From Areca catechu (Eukaryota > Streptophyta > Magnoliopsida > Arecales > Arecaceae): DNA of 64,000 nt. Shown here piece after piece: positions 23,598 to 35,200 of this stretch (positions are counted from its first letter, which is position 1; each line of letters opens with the position of its first letter). The notes under the pieces are model-generated. The model worked only from the letters and a program-made list of their open reading frames with translations, did no database searches and was not told the origin of the DNA. Location of the stretch: NCBI GenBank assembly GCA_021397845.1, contig CM038038.1, positions 67,130,748 through 67,194,747 of the forward strand, given 5' to 3'. The translations under genes and the position numbers were made by a program.

Positions 23598-25356
23598 TGA
23601 TGCAGAACAAAGAACAAAGAAGCGTATGCGGAAGTAAATTTAAGATTATTATATATATATATATATATTTCAGAAATTGGCCTCGACCCAAAGTAAAGTA
23701 AACTAAGTTGATGGAAACTAGGTAAGGATTGAAAGCACAATTTAGAAGAAGCTAAGTTATCAGAGTAGTTCAGAAGTAACGGATCGCTGGGGGTTGAGAA
23801 ACTCCCAGACTTAGGGTTTCGCTCTGAACTTTCAACAAGACAGAAATAAAGAGAAGAGATGGTTTACCAACCATACAGTGATCTTCACAGAATTTGGGTA
23901 GAAGAACTCTCTCGAGCAGATTATTGGATCTCCGGATTCGGCTATCTTCGCAATGGATCCTCCAATACTGCAATACTGGCCTCATGGCTGGGTCGGCTTC
24001 TCCTGAGCTCAAGATCTGGGAAGAAGAAAAACAAGTGATGGATTCAGAGACTCAGGAAAGGATTTACCAGGTCGAAGAACTTGAAGGCTGATGTCGCTGA
24101 GATCCGGATTCTCTTGAAGGCTGATTCGACTCTCCCTGGAAAGAACTTTGGATCTGAAGTATCCGGACTGGAGCTGGATGCTAGTGGTCGGCCTGGACTT
24201 GGAGAGAGAGGCCGTGGGAGGTGGAATAGGCTAGGGTTTGGTGGATTGAAGTGGATGGTGGGCGGCTAGGGTTTTGGAGTAGAAGTGGCTAACCTAGGGT
24301 TTGGGTTTTGGAAATCTCACACCTCCTCAAGGTTCCTGGGGAACCCGAATTTACTTCCTCACAGAGCTCAACACCTGGATGCAAGTGCGGAAGAGAGAAA
24401 ACACAGAGTTTGCTCATAAAAAAAGTTGGTTTCATTCCTCTGATTTTTTTTCAAACTTACATGGGGGTTTAATTTATAGGACATTACAAGAGAGTAGGGT
24501 TTTACATCTTCCCATGTGGGACTAAAGGAGGGGATCTTCAAATTAGGATTGTAGGATCAATCCCTACTCATATGGCCGGCCAAATAATTCCATAAGATGA
24601 TTAAGGCTTCAAAAAAAAGAAAGTGGGTGGCGCCTCCTTGCCTTGACCTCCAAGAAAATTATTTTTTTCCTTCTATGCTGGCCTTATCTGGAAGTGTTTG
24701 GGCACCTCTTAACCTTACCCTCCAAGAGAAATTTTTTTTCCTTTTATATCTGGCTTTATTTGGAATGACTAGGGCGCCTCCTAACCTTGCTCTTCAAGAG
24801 AAATCTCCTTCCTTCCATGGCTCAACCTTTTTTGGATACCTCCTTTTCTTTCTCCCCAAGTTATGGTTCTTCCTACCTTTGCTTTGGGTATTTTTGGCAG
24901 GTAATGGGCGCCTCCTTGAAGTTCTCTCCAAGAAACTTTCTTCCCATTCATAGTTTGGCTCTTATGGAAGTCTTGGGCTGCCCCCTTGTTTTGTGGATCC
25001 TTGGTTGCATTCTCCTCAATTGGCGCATGAAAGAAGGGAGCTGCTATCTGTGATGTGGGGACCAAAGTCTACTGGATGAAGATGTGGCGCCCCCTGGACT
25101 CAGGCATGTGGCTGGGAGTGTGGCGCCCACTTGCTTGGCCTTGGAGAAAATGTGACACCCCAGGTTGAAGTCCTAGACCACTACTGAGTCAACATGACTC
25201 GACAAAATAAAATGCAAGTAATACAGACTCAAGCTAAAATTGAGTTGATCAAGTCAACCCTTATTACAAGCCAAAAAACCCTAATTCTTCGGGCAAGGTT
25301 AATCAGAGATCCAGATGGAGCTCTGAAGTCTTCTTCTGAGTCTAGTGCCCGCACCA
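23598..25356 (-). repeat. 3' LTR of the chromovirus
   Basis: 1759 bp, + strand start TGATGCAGAAC, end CCCGCACCA. Preceded (in sense) by purine-rich GGGAGAAT. TATA (aatttata on +) at 24471-24478. An (AT)n run at about 23650-23670 replaces a (TTA)n run in the other LTR. ORFs on either strand inside it are LTR frames. Confidence 0.92.
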
Positions 25357-25493
25357 ATTCTCCCAGGGTGGGAGGAACTCGACCCTGTCGAGTATGGATC
25401 AAGTTGGCTCTGGTATCTCTCCAAGAGGTCTGGGTCCAATTCTTGTAATTCTTCTCGGGAGATCCAAGAGTCATCAGAATCTAGCCTTCCTTG

Positions 25494-26912
25494 TCAGCGG
25501 ACCAGGTATCTTTGGTATCCTCGATTACGAGTAGAGATAACCTGATCATCCAGGATCTTTTCAATCTGCTCTTTCCTCACAGGCCAGTTTGTTGGTGGAC
25601 ACACAGGGTAGGGTTCACTCTCAAGAGCAGGATTAGGTTCAAAAGCCTCACTGGGAATCACAGCTGGATCTCTATACTCTACTAGGTCTGTAATGTTGAA
25701 AGTGGAGCTAATGCCTAGTTCTAGAGGCAACTCGAGCACATAGGCATTGGATCCTACTCTCTTCACCACTCTAAATGGTCCAGCTCCTCTAGCATGTAAC
25801 TTTCTAACGGTTCTAGGAGGAAACCGTTCAGGCCTTAACCTAATCATTACATAGTCTCCTTCATCAAAAGTTTTGACTCGCCTTTGAGAATCAGCCAACT
25901 TCTTATAAGTTTCATTACTTAAATTTATTTTGGCTTGAATTTCTTTATGCAAGTCTTTTATATGCTGTGCAAAAACTTCGGCAGACTCGGAGACTCGTGT
26001 GTGGACTGGTAAAGGAGCTAGGTCAAGAGGTGTGTGAGGTTTGTAACCATGCACAATTTCAAATGGACTCTTACCCGTAGACCTATTGACCGAGTCATTA
26101 TATGCAAATTCAGCTCTAGGTAAGTACAAATCCCAGTTCCTAATGTTTTCACCAACAAGACACCTTAATAGATTGCCTAAACTACGGTTCACTACTTCGG
26201 TTTGGCCATCAGTCTGGGGATGATAGGCAGTTGAAAACTTAAGTTTTGTCCCTAACTTATGCCAAAGGGTTTTCCAGAAATAGCTGGTGAACCAGACATC
26301 CCTATCTGAAACAATGGTCTTGGGTAGGCCATGGAGTCGAACTATTTCATTAAAGAACAGGGTGGCTACCTTAGACGCATCAAATGTTTGGGAACAAGGC
26401 AAGAAATGGGCCATCTTGGAAAATCGGTCTACTACAACACAGATGGAGTCATGCCTCCTCTGGGTCTTAAGCAAACCTAACACAAAGTCCATGCTCACAT
26501 CTTGCCAAGGACGATCTGGGACAGGGAGTGGGGTATAAAGGCCGGTGTTCTGTTTTCGCTGTTTGGCAACAGCGCAGGTCCGACACCTAGCCACAATGTG
26601 TGCTACATCTCTTTTTAAGCTAGGCCAGAAAAAATAGTCTTCAATAGCCAGGGTGGTCTTATCTTTTCCGAAATGGCCAGCTAAACCTCCAGCATGAGTT
26701 TCCCAAATCAAAAATTCTCTAAGAAAGGTTCTAGGGATGCAAAGCCTATTCTTAAAGAACAGAAAGCCATCTAAAAGGGAATAATCCTTATGTTCACTAG
26801 ATGGTCCTTGAGTTAGATCCTGGTACACAATTTTAAAATCCGGACACGACTCATATTCTTCTTTGATTTGCTCAAACCCTATGACTTCAGCCCTAACAGA
26901 ATTCAACAACAA
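25494..26912 (-). pseudogene. chromovirus integrase with chromodomain start
   Basis: 472 codons in the same frame as the gag-RT part. HHCC zinc domain at residues about 70-115 (ETHAGGLAGH ... CRTC). Catalytic DDE all visible: Asp in VSMDFV (about 140), Asp in IVSDRD (about 200), Glu in DGQTEVVNR (about 236). C-terminal GPFRVVKRVG block, then the start of a chromodomain (ILDDQVIS). A TGA at 25494-25496 cuts the chromodomain at YLVR; open sequence continues after it almost to the LTR. The chromodomain is thought to steer integration to marked chromatin. Confidence 0.9.
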
Positions 26913-27029
26913 AGATCAACGACTAAGGGCATCAGCTACCTTATTTTCAGACCCAGCCTTATGCTTCAAAACAAAAGTATAGGACTGGATATACTCTACC
27001 CATTTAGCATGCCTAGGGTTAAGCTTCTT

Positions 27030-30000
27030 CTAGGAATTCAGGAATCTAAGAGCCTCGTGGTCCGAAAACAGCACAAATTCTTGCGATAGCAAATAATGTC
27101 TCCAGTAACGCAAAGCTTGCACTACCGCATAAAATTCCTTATCATAGGTAGAATACCTAAGCTTAGCATCATTAAGTTTCTCACTAAAGAATGCTACGGG
27201 ATGGTTCTCTTGGCTTAGGACTCCACCTATACCTACTCTTGAAGCATCACAGGCAACCTTAAATACCTTTGAAAAGTCCGGTAACCTCAAAATGGGTGCC
27301 TGGGTCATCCTATCATTAAGATCTAGGAAGGCTTTATGGGCTGCTTTAGTCCACTGAAATTCTTCCTTCCTAATACAATCTATGATAGGAGCAACTACAG
27401 TACTAAACCCCTTGATGAATCGCCTATAGAAGGTAGCCAAGCCATGGAAACTTCTGACTTCATGCACACTGGTCGGCTCTGGCCATTCTACTATGGACCT
27501 AATCTTTTCAAGATCGGCAGCCACGCCATCAGGGGTTACAACAAAACCAAGGAAGATAATTCTACTGGTCATAAATTCATACTTTTTGAGATTACCGTAG
27601 AGACTATCATTCCTCAAAACTTGACAGACTTGTCTAAGGTGGCCTAGGTGATCTGCAGGGGTCTTACTATAGATCAGGATGTCATCAAAATAGACCACTA
27701 CAAACTTCCCTATGAAAGCTCTAAGTACCTGGGTCATAATTCTCATGAAAGTACTAGGGGCATTGGACAACCCAAAAGGCATAACAACCCATTCAAAGAG
27801 ACCATCCTTAGTTTTGAAGGCGGTTTTCCACTCATCCCGTGGTCTAATCCTAACCTGATGATAGCCGCTCTTGAGATCAATTTTAGAAAAAACCATGGCA
27901 TCGGCCATCATATCTAGCATATCATCTAGTCTAGGGATGGGGAACCTATACTTGATTGTGATTTTATTGATGGCACGACTATCGACACACATCCTCCACG
28001 TGCCATCCTTCTTCGGGGTTAGAAGTGCAGGGACTGCACAAGGGCTAAGACTCTCTCTAATGAACCCCTTCCTCAACAATTCGCCAACCTGCTTTTGCAG
28101 TTCTTTATGCTTAGATGGATTCATCCTATAATGGGGCAAGTTGGGTAAAGTAGCTCCTGGGACTAAATCTTTGGAATGCTGAATATCCCTAAAAGGTGGA
28201 AGGTGGTCTGGCAGATCCTCGGGAAAAACATCCTCAAATTCTTCTAATAAAGACTTAACTTCCTGAGGAGGCTCTGAGGGTGTAGGAGTCCTAAGTTCCT
28301 TAGCAGTCAACATCCAAATGGGTGAACCACTATGAATTTCTTGTTCTAGATCCTTGGCACTAATTAGATTCACTCCAGTCTTCATTTCTCTGACCTTATT
28401 GGTTCCTTTATCTACCTTGTCCTTAGGAGGGACTGAATGGATTGTGATTTTCTTCCCATTGAAACTAAAGACACAGGTGTTAGATTTTCCTAAGAGGGTG
28501 GCATCATGATCATACAACCAAGGTCTTCCAAGAATTATACTGCTCACCCCCATGGGCAAGACATCACACCAAATCTTCTCTTGGTAGGACTGCATTTGGA
28601 TTTGGACCTGACATCTAGACTGGATGGGTATAGAGGTAGAGTCTACCCAAGAAACCTTATAGGGGTTGGGGTGGGGGACTGGGGTTAAGCCTAATATTTT
28701 GATAGTGCTAGTAGAAATGGCATTCACACAGCTCCCACTATCTATGATGATTTTACATACCTTATCCCCGAGTTTAAGGAAAGTCTGTAGGATGTTAGTC
28801 CTACGCCAATCTTCCTGAACTTTAGTCTGGGACAGGATGCATCTCACAACCCCTAATTGGTCAGACTCTGTGGATTCTTCCTCTCCTTCATACTCATCGA
28901 CCAAATTCATTCTGGCCTCATAAACTTCTTCTTCAAACTCCTCATTGGGCTCGGAATTCTCTTCTCCTCCCTCTTCTATATAAAGGGATCTATGAGGGCA
29001 CTGGCTAGAAACATGACCTACCTTATGGCACTTAAAACAAGCTATGGCTATGCACTGGTTGGAGATATGACCGGGCTTCTGGTACTTAAAACAGATGATA
29101 CTAGGGGTTCTCTGGGTGTCAGGTGCCATACCTTTGTCCATGGGCCTAGGGGTGGGAATACCCTGATTAGGCTTGCTAGGGGTAACCTGGCTAGGTCCAT
29201 TTCTTGGGATTGGGGCACTAATCCTAGAAGGCATGGGTCCTCTTTGAAACTTCTCAGTGTTCAGTGCAATCTGATAGGCTTGGTCAAGATCAGTAACCTC
29301 TCTCAAAAATAACTCTCTCTTAATGTCTTCCCTAAGTCCAGCCCTAAATCTAGACAAAGTGACCTCATGGGCTTCACTCACATCACATCTCATCAGGTAC
29401 TCATCAAAGGTGGTTATGTAGTCTGATACAGATCGGTTCCCTTGTTTCAAAGTCTGCCATTGGTCTAACAGATTTTGCTGGTATGAAATGGGTAGGTACT
29501 TGTCTCTAAGCTTCTCTTTCATACCCTGCCAAGTGGTTATGGGCTCTACATTTCGTCTTCTGGTGGTCAGCTCAATGTTCCCCCAGTATAACCTAGCTTG
29601 ACGTACTAACTTCATCTTGGCAAACTTGAATTTCCTCTCCTCAGACATGGCATACCACTCAAAGTACTGGTCCATCTCACCCTCCCAATCAGAATACACC
29701 TTAGGATTTAAGCTACCATCAAAAGTGGGTGCATCTAACTTGATGTTCCGAATGAACCTATCATCTCTATCTTCAGGTTCTGGGTCAGGCCTCCTATGAT
29801 TAGGTTCAGGATCTCGGTATAAAGGTCTTCTAGGCTCTTGGTGTGGGTGAGGTTGAGGCACATTAAAATCTGGGTCAGGAGTCCAATTCCGATGCCTAGG
29901 TTTCTCAAGTACTTGGACTCGATCCCTAAGCTGGGCAAAATTCTTATTCATATCCTGACTTAATTTGTTCATACTCTCAGTAAGAGCTCTAACCATGGCC

Positions 30001-30074
30001 TCTAAATCAGGTTGGGATTGACCAGGTTGGTAGGGTACTCCATTCCGGGTAAACATGATGATGCAAGCAAACAC
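27030..30074 (-). pseudogene. chromovirus gag-protease-RT-RNase H
   Basis: 1014 codons from ATG 30074. Retrotransposon gag domain at about 110-275. Two zinc knuckles at about 325-357: the first has Tyr for its second Cys (CFKYQKPGH), the second is intact (CFKCHKVGH). Protease IDSGSCV at about 443. RT at about 640-830 with YFDDILIYS at about 792. RNase H with the first catalytic Asp in VACDAS at about 935. It stops at TAG 27030-27032; 39 codons further in the same frame, after a TGA at 26916-26918, integrase begins. The length fits a single gag-pol frame of about 1570 codons. Confidence 0.92.
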
Positions 30075-30944
30075 ACAAAATGAGACTCAACTGAATCGAC
30101 TACGGGCTAACTAAACCTAGAGCCCAAACTAGATGCCCAATCAGAGTGGCAAGCTAGCCTGTAGTAACTCAGGACTTAGCCAGGCAGGTGTAAGGGGAGT
30201 GTTAGGTCCCTAGATGCCAATCCTAGACACCAATCAGAGATTGGCCAGGTAGGCGGACCAGCACACAAGCCCTTCGGGATGGAATCCCTGAACCACCGTT
30301 CTAGACACTGAGTACAAAGCACACACAGAGTAACCAGACAAACTGACTCAACACTAGCCTTGACCCAACTTGTTGATCTCCCTAGCCCACTAGGGCAAAT
30401 TAGGTCTAATTAATTTTAAGATTAAAGGCTTAGGTTTGAATGAGTGGGTGGTGGTTTTGGGCTAAGGAGAGGTTATCAACTCCTCCCCTTATCTTAGATG
30501 CTCAAATGCCCTTAAGATGAATTAAGAGATGATCACTCAAAAATAATTGAATTGCAGAAATACAAAAATAGAGTTTCAGTAATTTAATCCTCAGAAATCT
30601 CACAGAAACCAATAAATCACAGGAAAATTATGCAAAATAGTATCAATTATACTGGTTTTAACAAAATAAAAATCACCAAATTTGGAGTTAACTGCAGTGA
30701 GAAATAATTCCTACAACAGGGAAATTACGGGCTGAAAATAGAGTACTTCCCCGTTTACAATTCCTGCTACGAAGTTGTAACCCAACGGATCCCCTACACG
30801 TCCTAGGAACACCCCATGGAATGGGAAGAGGAGGTTTGCACCTTGCTTCGTTCCTAGGACCGGATGTCATGGGGAGTCTACTTCGAGCAGACAAAGTAAA
30901 AAGAGAGAGACTCAAACAAGCAATCAAAACAGAAACCCTAGACA
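30075..30944 (-). other. chromovirus untranslated leader sharing modules with copia leaders
   Basis: About 870 bp between PBS and gag, no ORF. Contains a module at about 30175-30335 (TAGACACCAAT...ATTGGCCAGGT, then GAACCACC...TTCTAGACAC) and a branched stem-loop at 30800-30860 with perfect 11-bp arms. Both match parts of the copia leaders in the same order relative to gag and PBS. Sequence between them (30340-30780) shows nothing recognisable. Confidence 0.75.
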
Positions 30945-30958
30945 GGGCTCTGATACCA
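30945..30958 (-). promoter_or_regulatory. chromovirus primer-binding site
   Basis: Minus strand TGGTATCAGAGCCC, complementary to the initiator-Met tRNA 3' end. It lies four bases from the LTR start at 30963. Same primer tRNA as the copia elements here. Confidence 0.85.
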
Positions 30959-30962
30959 AAAA

Positions 30963-32727
30963 TGATGCAGAACAAAGAACAAAGAAGCGTATGCGGAAGT
31001 AAATTTAAGATTATTTTATTATTATTATTATTATTTTTTTATATATTTCAGAAATTGGCCTCGACCCAAAGTAAAGTAAACTAAGTTGATGGAAACTAGG
31101 TAAGGATTGAAAGCACAATTTAGAAGAAGCTAAGTTATCAGAGTAGTTTAGAAGTAATGGATCGCTGGGGGTTGAGAAACTCCCAGACCTAGGGTTTCGC
31201 TCTGAACTTTCAACAGGACAGAAATAAAGAGAAGAGATGGTTTACCAACCAGACAGTGATCTTCACAGAATTTGGGTGGAAGAACTCTCTCGAGCAGATT
31301 GTTGGATCTCCGGATTCGGCTATCTTCGTAATGGATCCTCCAATACTGGCCTCGTGGCTGGGTCGGCTTCTCCTGAACTTAAGATCTGGGAAGAAGAAAA
31401 ACAAGTGATGGATTCAGAGACTCAAGGAAGGATTTACCAGGTCGAAGAACTTGAAGGCTGATGTCGCTGAGATCCGGATTCTCTTGAAGGCTGATTCGAC
31501 TCCCCCTGGAAAGAACTTTGGATCTGAAGTATCCGGACTAGAGCTGGATGCTGGTGGTCGGCCTAGACTTGGAGAGAGAGGCCGTGGGAGGTGGAATAGG
31601 CTAGGGTTTGGTGGATTGAAGTGGATGGTGGGCGGCTAGGGTTTTGGAGTAGAAGTGGCTAACCTAGGGTTTGGGTTTTGGAGATCTCACACCTCGTCAA
31701 GGTTCCTGGGGAACCCAGATTTACTCCCTCACGGAGCTCAACACCTGGATGCAAGTGCAGAAGAGAGAAAACACAGAGTTTGCTCACAAAAAAAGTTGGT
31801 TTCATTCCTCTGATTTTTTTTCAAACTTACATGGGGGTTTAATTTATAGGACATTACAAGAGAGTAGGGTTTTACATCTTTCCATGTGGGACTAAAGGAG
31901 GGGATCTTCAAATTAGGATTGTAGGATCAATCCCTACTCATATGGCCAGCCAAATAATTCCATAAGATGATTGAGGCTTCAAAAAAAAGAAAGTGGGTGG
32001 CGCCTCCTTGCCTTGACCTCCAAGAAAATTATTTTTTTCCTTCTATGCTTGGCCTTATCTGGAAGTGTTTGGGCGCCTCTTAACCTTACCCTCCAAGAGA
32101 AATTTTTTTCCCTTTTATATCTGGCTTTATTTGGAATGACTAGGGCACCTCCTAACCTTGCTCTTCAAGAGAAATCTCCTTCCTTCCATGGCTCAACCTT
32201 TTTTGGATACCTCCTTTTCTTTCTCCCCAAGTTATGGTTCTTCCTAACTTTGCTTTGGGTATTTTTGGCAGGTAATGGGCGCCTCCTTGAAGTTCTCTCC
32301 AAGAAACTTTCTTCCCATTCATAGTTTGGCTCTTATGGAAGTCTTGGGCCGCCCCCTTGTTTTGTGGATCCTTGGTTGCATTCTCCTCAATTGGCGCATG
32401 AAAGAAGGGAGCTGCTATCTGTGATGTGGGGACCAAAGTCTACTGGATGAAGATGTGGCACCCCCTGGACTCAGGCGTGTGGCTGGGAGTGTGGTGCCCA
32501 CTTGCTTGGCCTTGGAGAAAATGTGACACCCCAGGTTGAAGTCCTAGACCACTACTGAGTCAACATGACTCAACAAAATAAAATGCAGGTAATACAGACT
32601 CAAGCTAAAATTGAGTTGATCAAGTCAACCCTTATTACAAGCCAAAAAATCCTAATTCTTCGGGCAAGGTTAATCAGAGATCCAGATGGAGCTCTGAAGT
32701 CTTCTTCTGAGTCTGGTGCCCGCACCA
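30963..32727 (-). repeat. 5' LTR of the chromovirus
   Basis: 1765 bp, + strand start TGATGCAGAAC, end CCCGCACCA. Pairs with 23598-25356. TATA (aatttata on +) at 31841-31848. (TTA)n run at about 31013-31036. Followed directly by the second ggagg. Confidence 0.92.
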
Positions 32728-32732
32728 GGAGG

Positions 32733-33871
32733 GGCCCAAGATGGCCCCTCCCTCAGCTTAGTATTCCTGTCGAGTCCTAGGGTTGCAGGCTCTACCAACC
32801 TCATGACCAGTGCCAGGGCATAATGGGCCCTATCTTCTTATGGGTGGGCTGGAGGCTCCTTACGAGACCTTCCCTCTAGCTTCTCGCACGGCCTCTTCAC
32901 CAGCTCCTCCCGATGCCTTGACAACAATGACTGCTTATGGGTCATTTGCTTGAGCCAGTCCAACGAGAACTTCATATCTGCATCAATGGAAAAAGCTCTG
33001 TCAGTTATCATAAATTACAGGAAGAATCCAAATCTAAAACCATACCTAGGGATAAGATCGGGCTGATGCTGGCATCAAACAAGTTTTGCTTAGAGAGGAG
33101 GTCATGCATGGAATCTTCGAGATGATGAGCTAGTCGTACACCTCCTAGTCAATGGGATCCACTATGGCATCTTGGTTGGGGGAGCGGTCAGGGTTGCTTC
33201 ATAACCAATTCATCCCCTCGATAGAGGCAAAGATGTACCTGCTCTTTCATCTCTTGATGGAATTGGGCATGTTGAACTTGAGGGTCCCGGGCCAAGGGGC
33301 AACCAACCACCACCCCTTCTTAGTTGGGTGGTGCTTCAGGGTGAGCAAAGCCCTGAATAAGGAAAACCTACAACTATGCCGTGGAAATGGCACATGACTA
33401 TGGAGGATGAAATGGCCCTAAAAGAATTGAGGATTAACTGGGCCAGGACCAACCTATAGTAATCCAAGAAAAAAAGGATGAAAAGGTGAAGGGGAAGCCA
33501 GAAACCTGCCAGGAAAAATTCTTCATACAGGGCCACCTAGCCTGGCCCGCCTAAGGTGACCCGCTCCCCTGAGTCTGGGATAGAGATCCGGATGGAGTCT
33601 GGGATCTTGTAGATGCCCCAGAGCTAGAGGGCATCCTCCCTCATCATCATCGAGGCAATCCCAGATGGCTCATCCATGTCTATACTTGAAGAAGGAGGGA
33701 GGCAAATACAGGGTATTGGGGTCCACCGTCCATCGGGGACCCCAGAGAACCCTAAAAGAACATCCTCCTCCTCACTACATGAGGAAGGAGGCCCCGCCCG
33801 TGATGCCTCTACCCTGCCGGGGTGGGATGGTGGTCACTCTTGGTGATGGTGGTCACTCCTTGAGGAACTCA
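32733..33871 (-). pseudogene. Transposase_28-like antisense ORF, N-terminal domain
   Basis: Minus-strand remnant starting near an ATG at about 33871 (MSSSRSD...), then with several frame breaks. The core (33336-33536) reads ALYEEFFLAGFWLPLHLF followed by a block ending in LNYY-like FFLDYYRLVLAQL, the signature of plant 'putative gypsy type transposon' (PF04195) proteins; a KKGWW block lies near 33310. Upstream 33600-33700 encodes an Ile/Pro-rich lead-in. It continues beyond the chromovirus at 23597. Position between the Tat-like polypurine tract and the lost pol, in antisense, fits the extra antisense ORFs known in Tat-lineage elements. Function unknown. Confidence 0.6.
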
Positions 33872-34420
33872 TGGTGAGGGAAGAAGAAGTAGAAGGAGGG
33901 AAACCTAAAGGCAAAGGGTGCCCGCTCGGCACGAGCTAGAGGGAAAGGAGACAGAAGGAGAGGATTAACCTGCAGAAGACTCAAAGTCAAGGGTTCCATG
34001 AATGGATATGAAACTTTTCCCTTTTTCTTCTTCGCTCTTCACTCTCTGCTCGATGGTCTTCGAGGAAGAAATGAAAGGATAGGCTATTTATTTAGGCAAT
34101 ATGGTGAACCCCTTTTTGAATTTAACCAGCCGGCTGGTGTGTCCCTCCATCATGCTTGCTAATAAGGGTTTGGACACATGCTGACCCTTGCTGGCCTAGA
34201 CAATTCGATTAATGGAAAGCCATGTCGATAGATGTAAGGGCATCATTTCGAATCAATACTTTTGCTGATGTGGCACCCCCTAGTTGGCACAGATGTGATC
34301 CATGAATTGCTAAGAAATGTAGCCTTTAATGACTGGGGAGTGATGACCCTCCATGTCAGCAGCATCATTACTCCCTTGACCTTACACCCAAGAGGCCATC
34401 ATAAGCTCCGAGACTCGACA
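33872..34420 (-). promoter_or_regulatory. region upstream of the antisense ORF
   Basis: No coding frame recognised. On the minus strand an AAATAAATAG TATA-like sequence lies at about 34086-34097, some 220 bp upstream of the likely start of the antisense ORF, with a GA/CT-rich leader between. This is compatible with an independent antisense promoter. Purely positional evidence. Confidence 0.35.
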
Positions 34421-34432
34421 GTGGGGGGCATC
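34421..34432 (+). promoter_or_regulatory. polypurine tract of the Tat-like element
   Basis: GTGGGGGGCATC directly before TGATGTGG, the typical pre-LTR sequence of Tat-lineage elements. It shows that the parent element runs on the + strand and that the Transposase_28-like gene is antisense to it. Confidence 0.65.
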
Positions 34433-34494
34433 TGATGTGGTGAGCCACTGACAAGGCACCCACATAAGATCCAACTAGGTGATAAGGAAGCAAA

Positions 34495-34750
34495 GAGCAC
34501 CACCTGGCCCAGCCGAGGTCGAGCTCCCAGCCAAGGTTGAGCACCCGTCCAAGGTCGAGCTCCCAACCGAGGTCAAGCCCCCAGCCCAAGTCGAGCCCCC
34601 AGCCCAAGTCGAGCTCCCAACTAAGGTCGAGCTCCTAGTCGAGGTCGATCTCCCAACTAAGATTGAGCTCCCACCCGAGGTCGAGCTCCCAACTGAGGTT
34701 GAGCTCCCAACCGAGGTCGAGCTCCCGAAAAAGGTCAAGCTACTACCCGA
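34495..34750 (+). repeat. 18-bp minisatellite
   Basis: About 14 copies of an 18-bp unit of the type gaggtcgagctcccaacc, 70-95% alike. Period 18 keeps a frame open on both strands (Val-Glu-Leu-Pro repeats on +), which explains the ORFs seen here. Confidence 0.85.
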
Positions 34751-34864
34751 GCCCCATCCCTGCAGGTAAGAGGGCAGCAGGAAGCAAGATACGATCTCAA
34801 GAGGATAAGGGAACGGGGAAGCCTTGGATTATGACATGAAGACATGACATTATCACTAGGCAAG

Positions 34865-35200
34865 CCATGGAGGTGCATGCTCTGTTGGGGGCACAAGCTC
34901 TAGCATGCATCGCTCACACCCCTTGCATAGCATATGATCCATCGAGGCTCCAGGTCCCAGCACACACCGACCGCACCCTCTGGCAAGCATGTGCTCCACC
35001 GGGGCTCCAGACCCTGTAGCATGGTGCCTGCATCTCCCACAAGAAGAGTACTCTGCCAAGGCTCTAGCCCTGTAGCACGTCACCTGTGCCCCCTTAAAGT
35101 AAAAGTGCTCAATCATAGTACATGCCCCTATAGCACGCTACCCGCACCATCCGTAAGGGGTCAGTCCACCAGGGACACAAGTCTTGCATCATGCTAATTG
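34865..35200 (+). repeat. about 60-bp tandem repeat, about five copies
   Basis: Degenerate units built around gctccaccggggctccag and a tagcacg..cctgcaccc stretch, repeated about every 60 bp. Part of the same LTR. Confidence 0.6.

Larger units (their letters stand above)
23598..32727 (-). mobile_element. complete Ty3/gypsy chromovirus
   Basis: 9130 bp with two LTRs (23598-25356 and 30963-32727), a PBS, one long gag-pol frame ending in a chromodomain, a polypurine tract and a perfect 5-bp target duplication, ggagg (23593-23597 and 32728-32732). The LTRs differ by a few percent in the stretches compared by eye, suggesting a fairly young insertion. It interrupts the antisense Transposase_28-like gene. 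Three in-frame stops prevent activity. Lineage (CRM/Galadriel/Tekay type) is not resolved. Confidence 0.93.

Noticed and set aside
24781..25065. Near-identical ORF pair at 24781-25065 and 32152-32436 as a duplicated gene
   Set aside because: They are the same position in the two LTRs of one element.
34479..34769. Repetitive Val-Glu-Leu-Pro protein
   Set aside because: Open only because an 18-bp tandem repeat has a period divisible by three; the opposite strand is open too.
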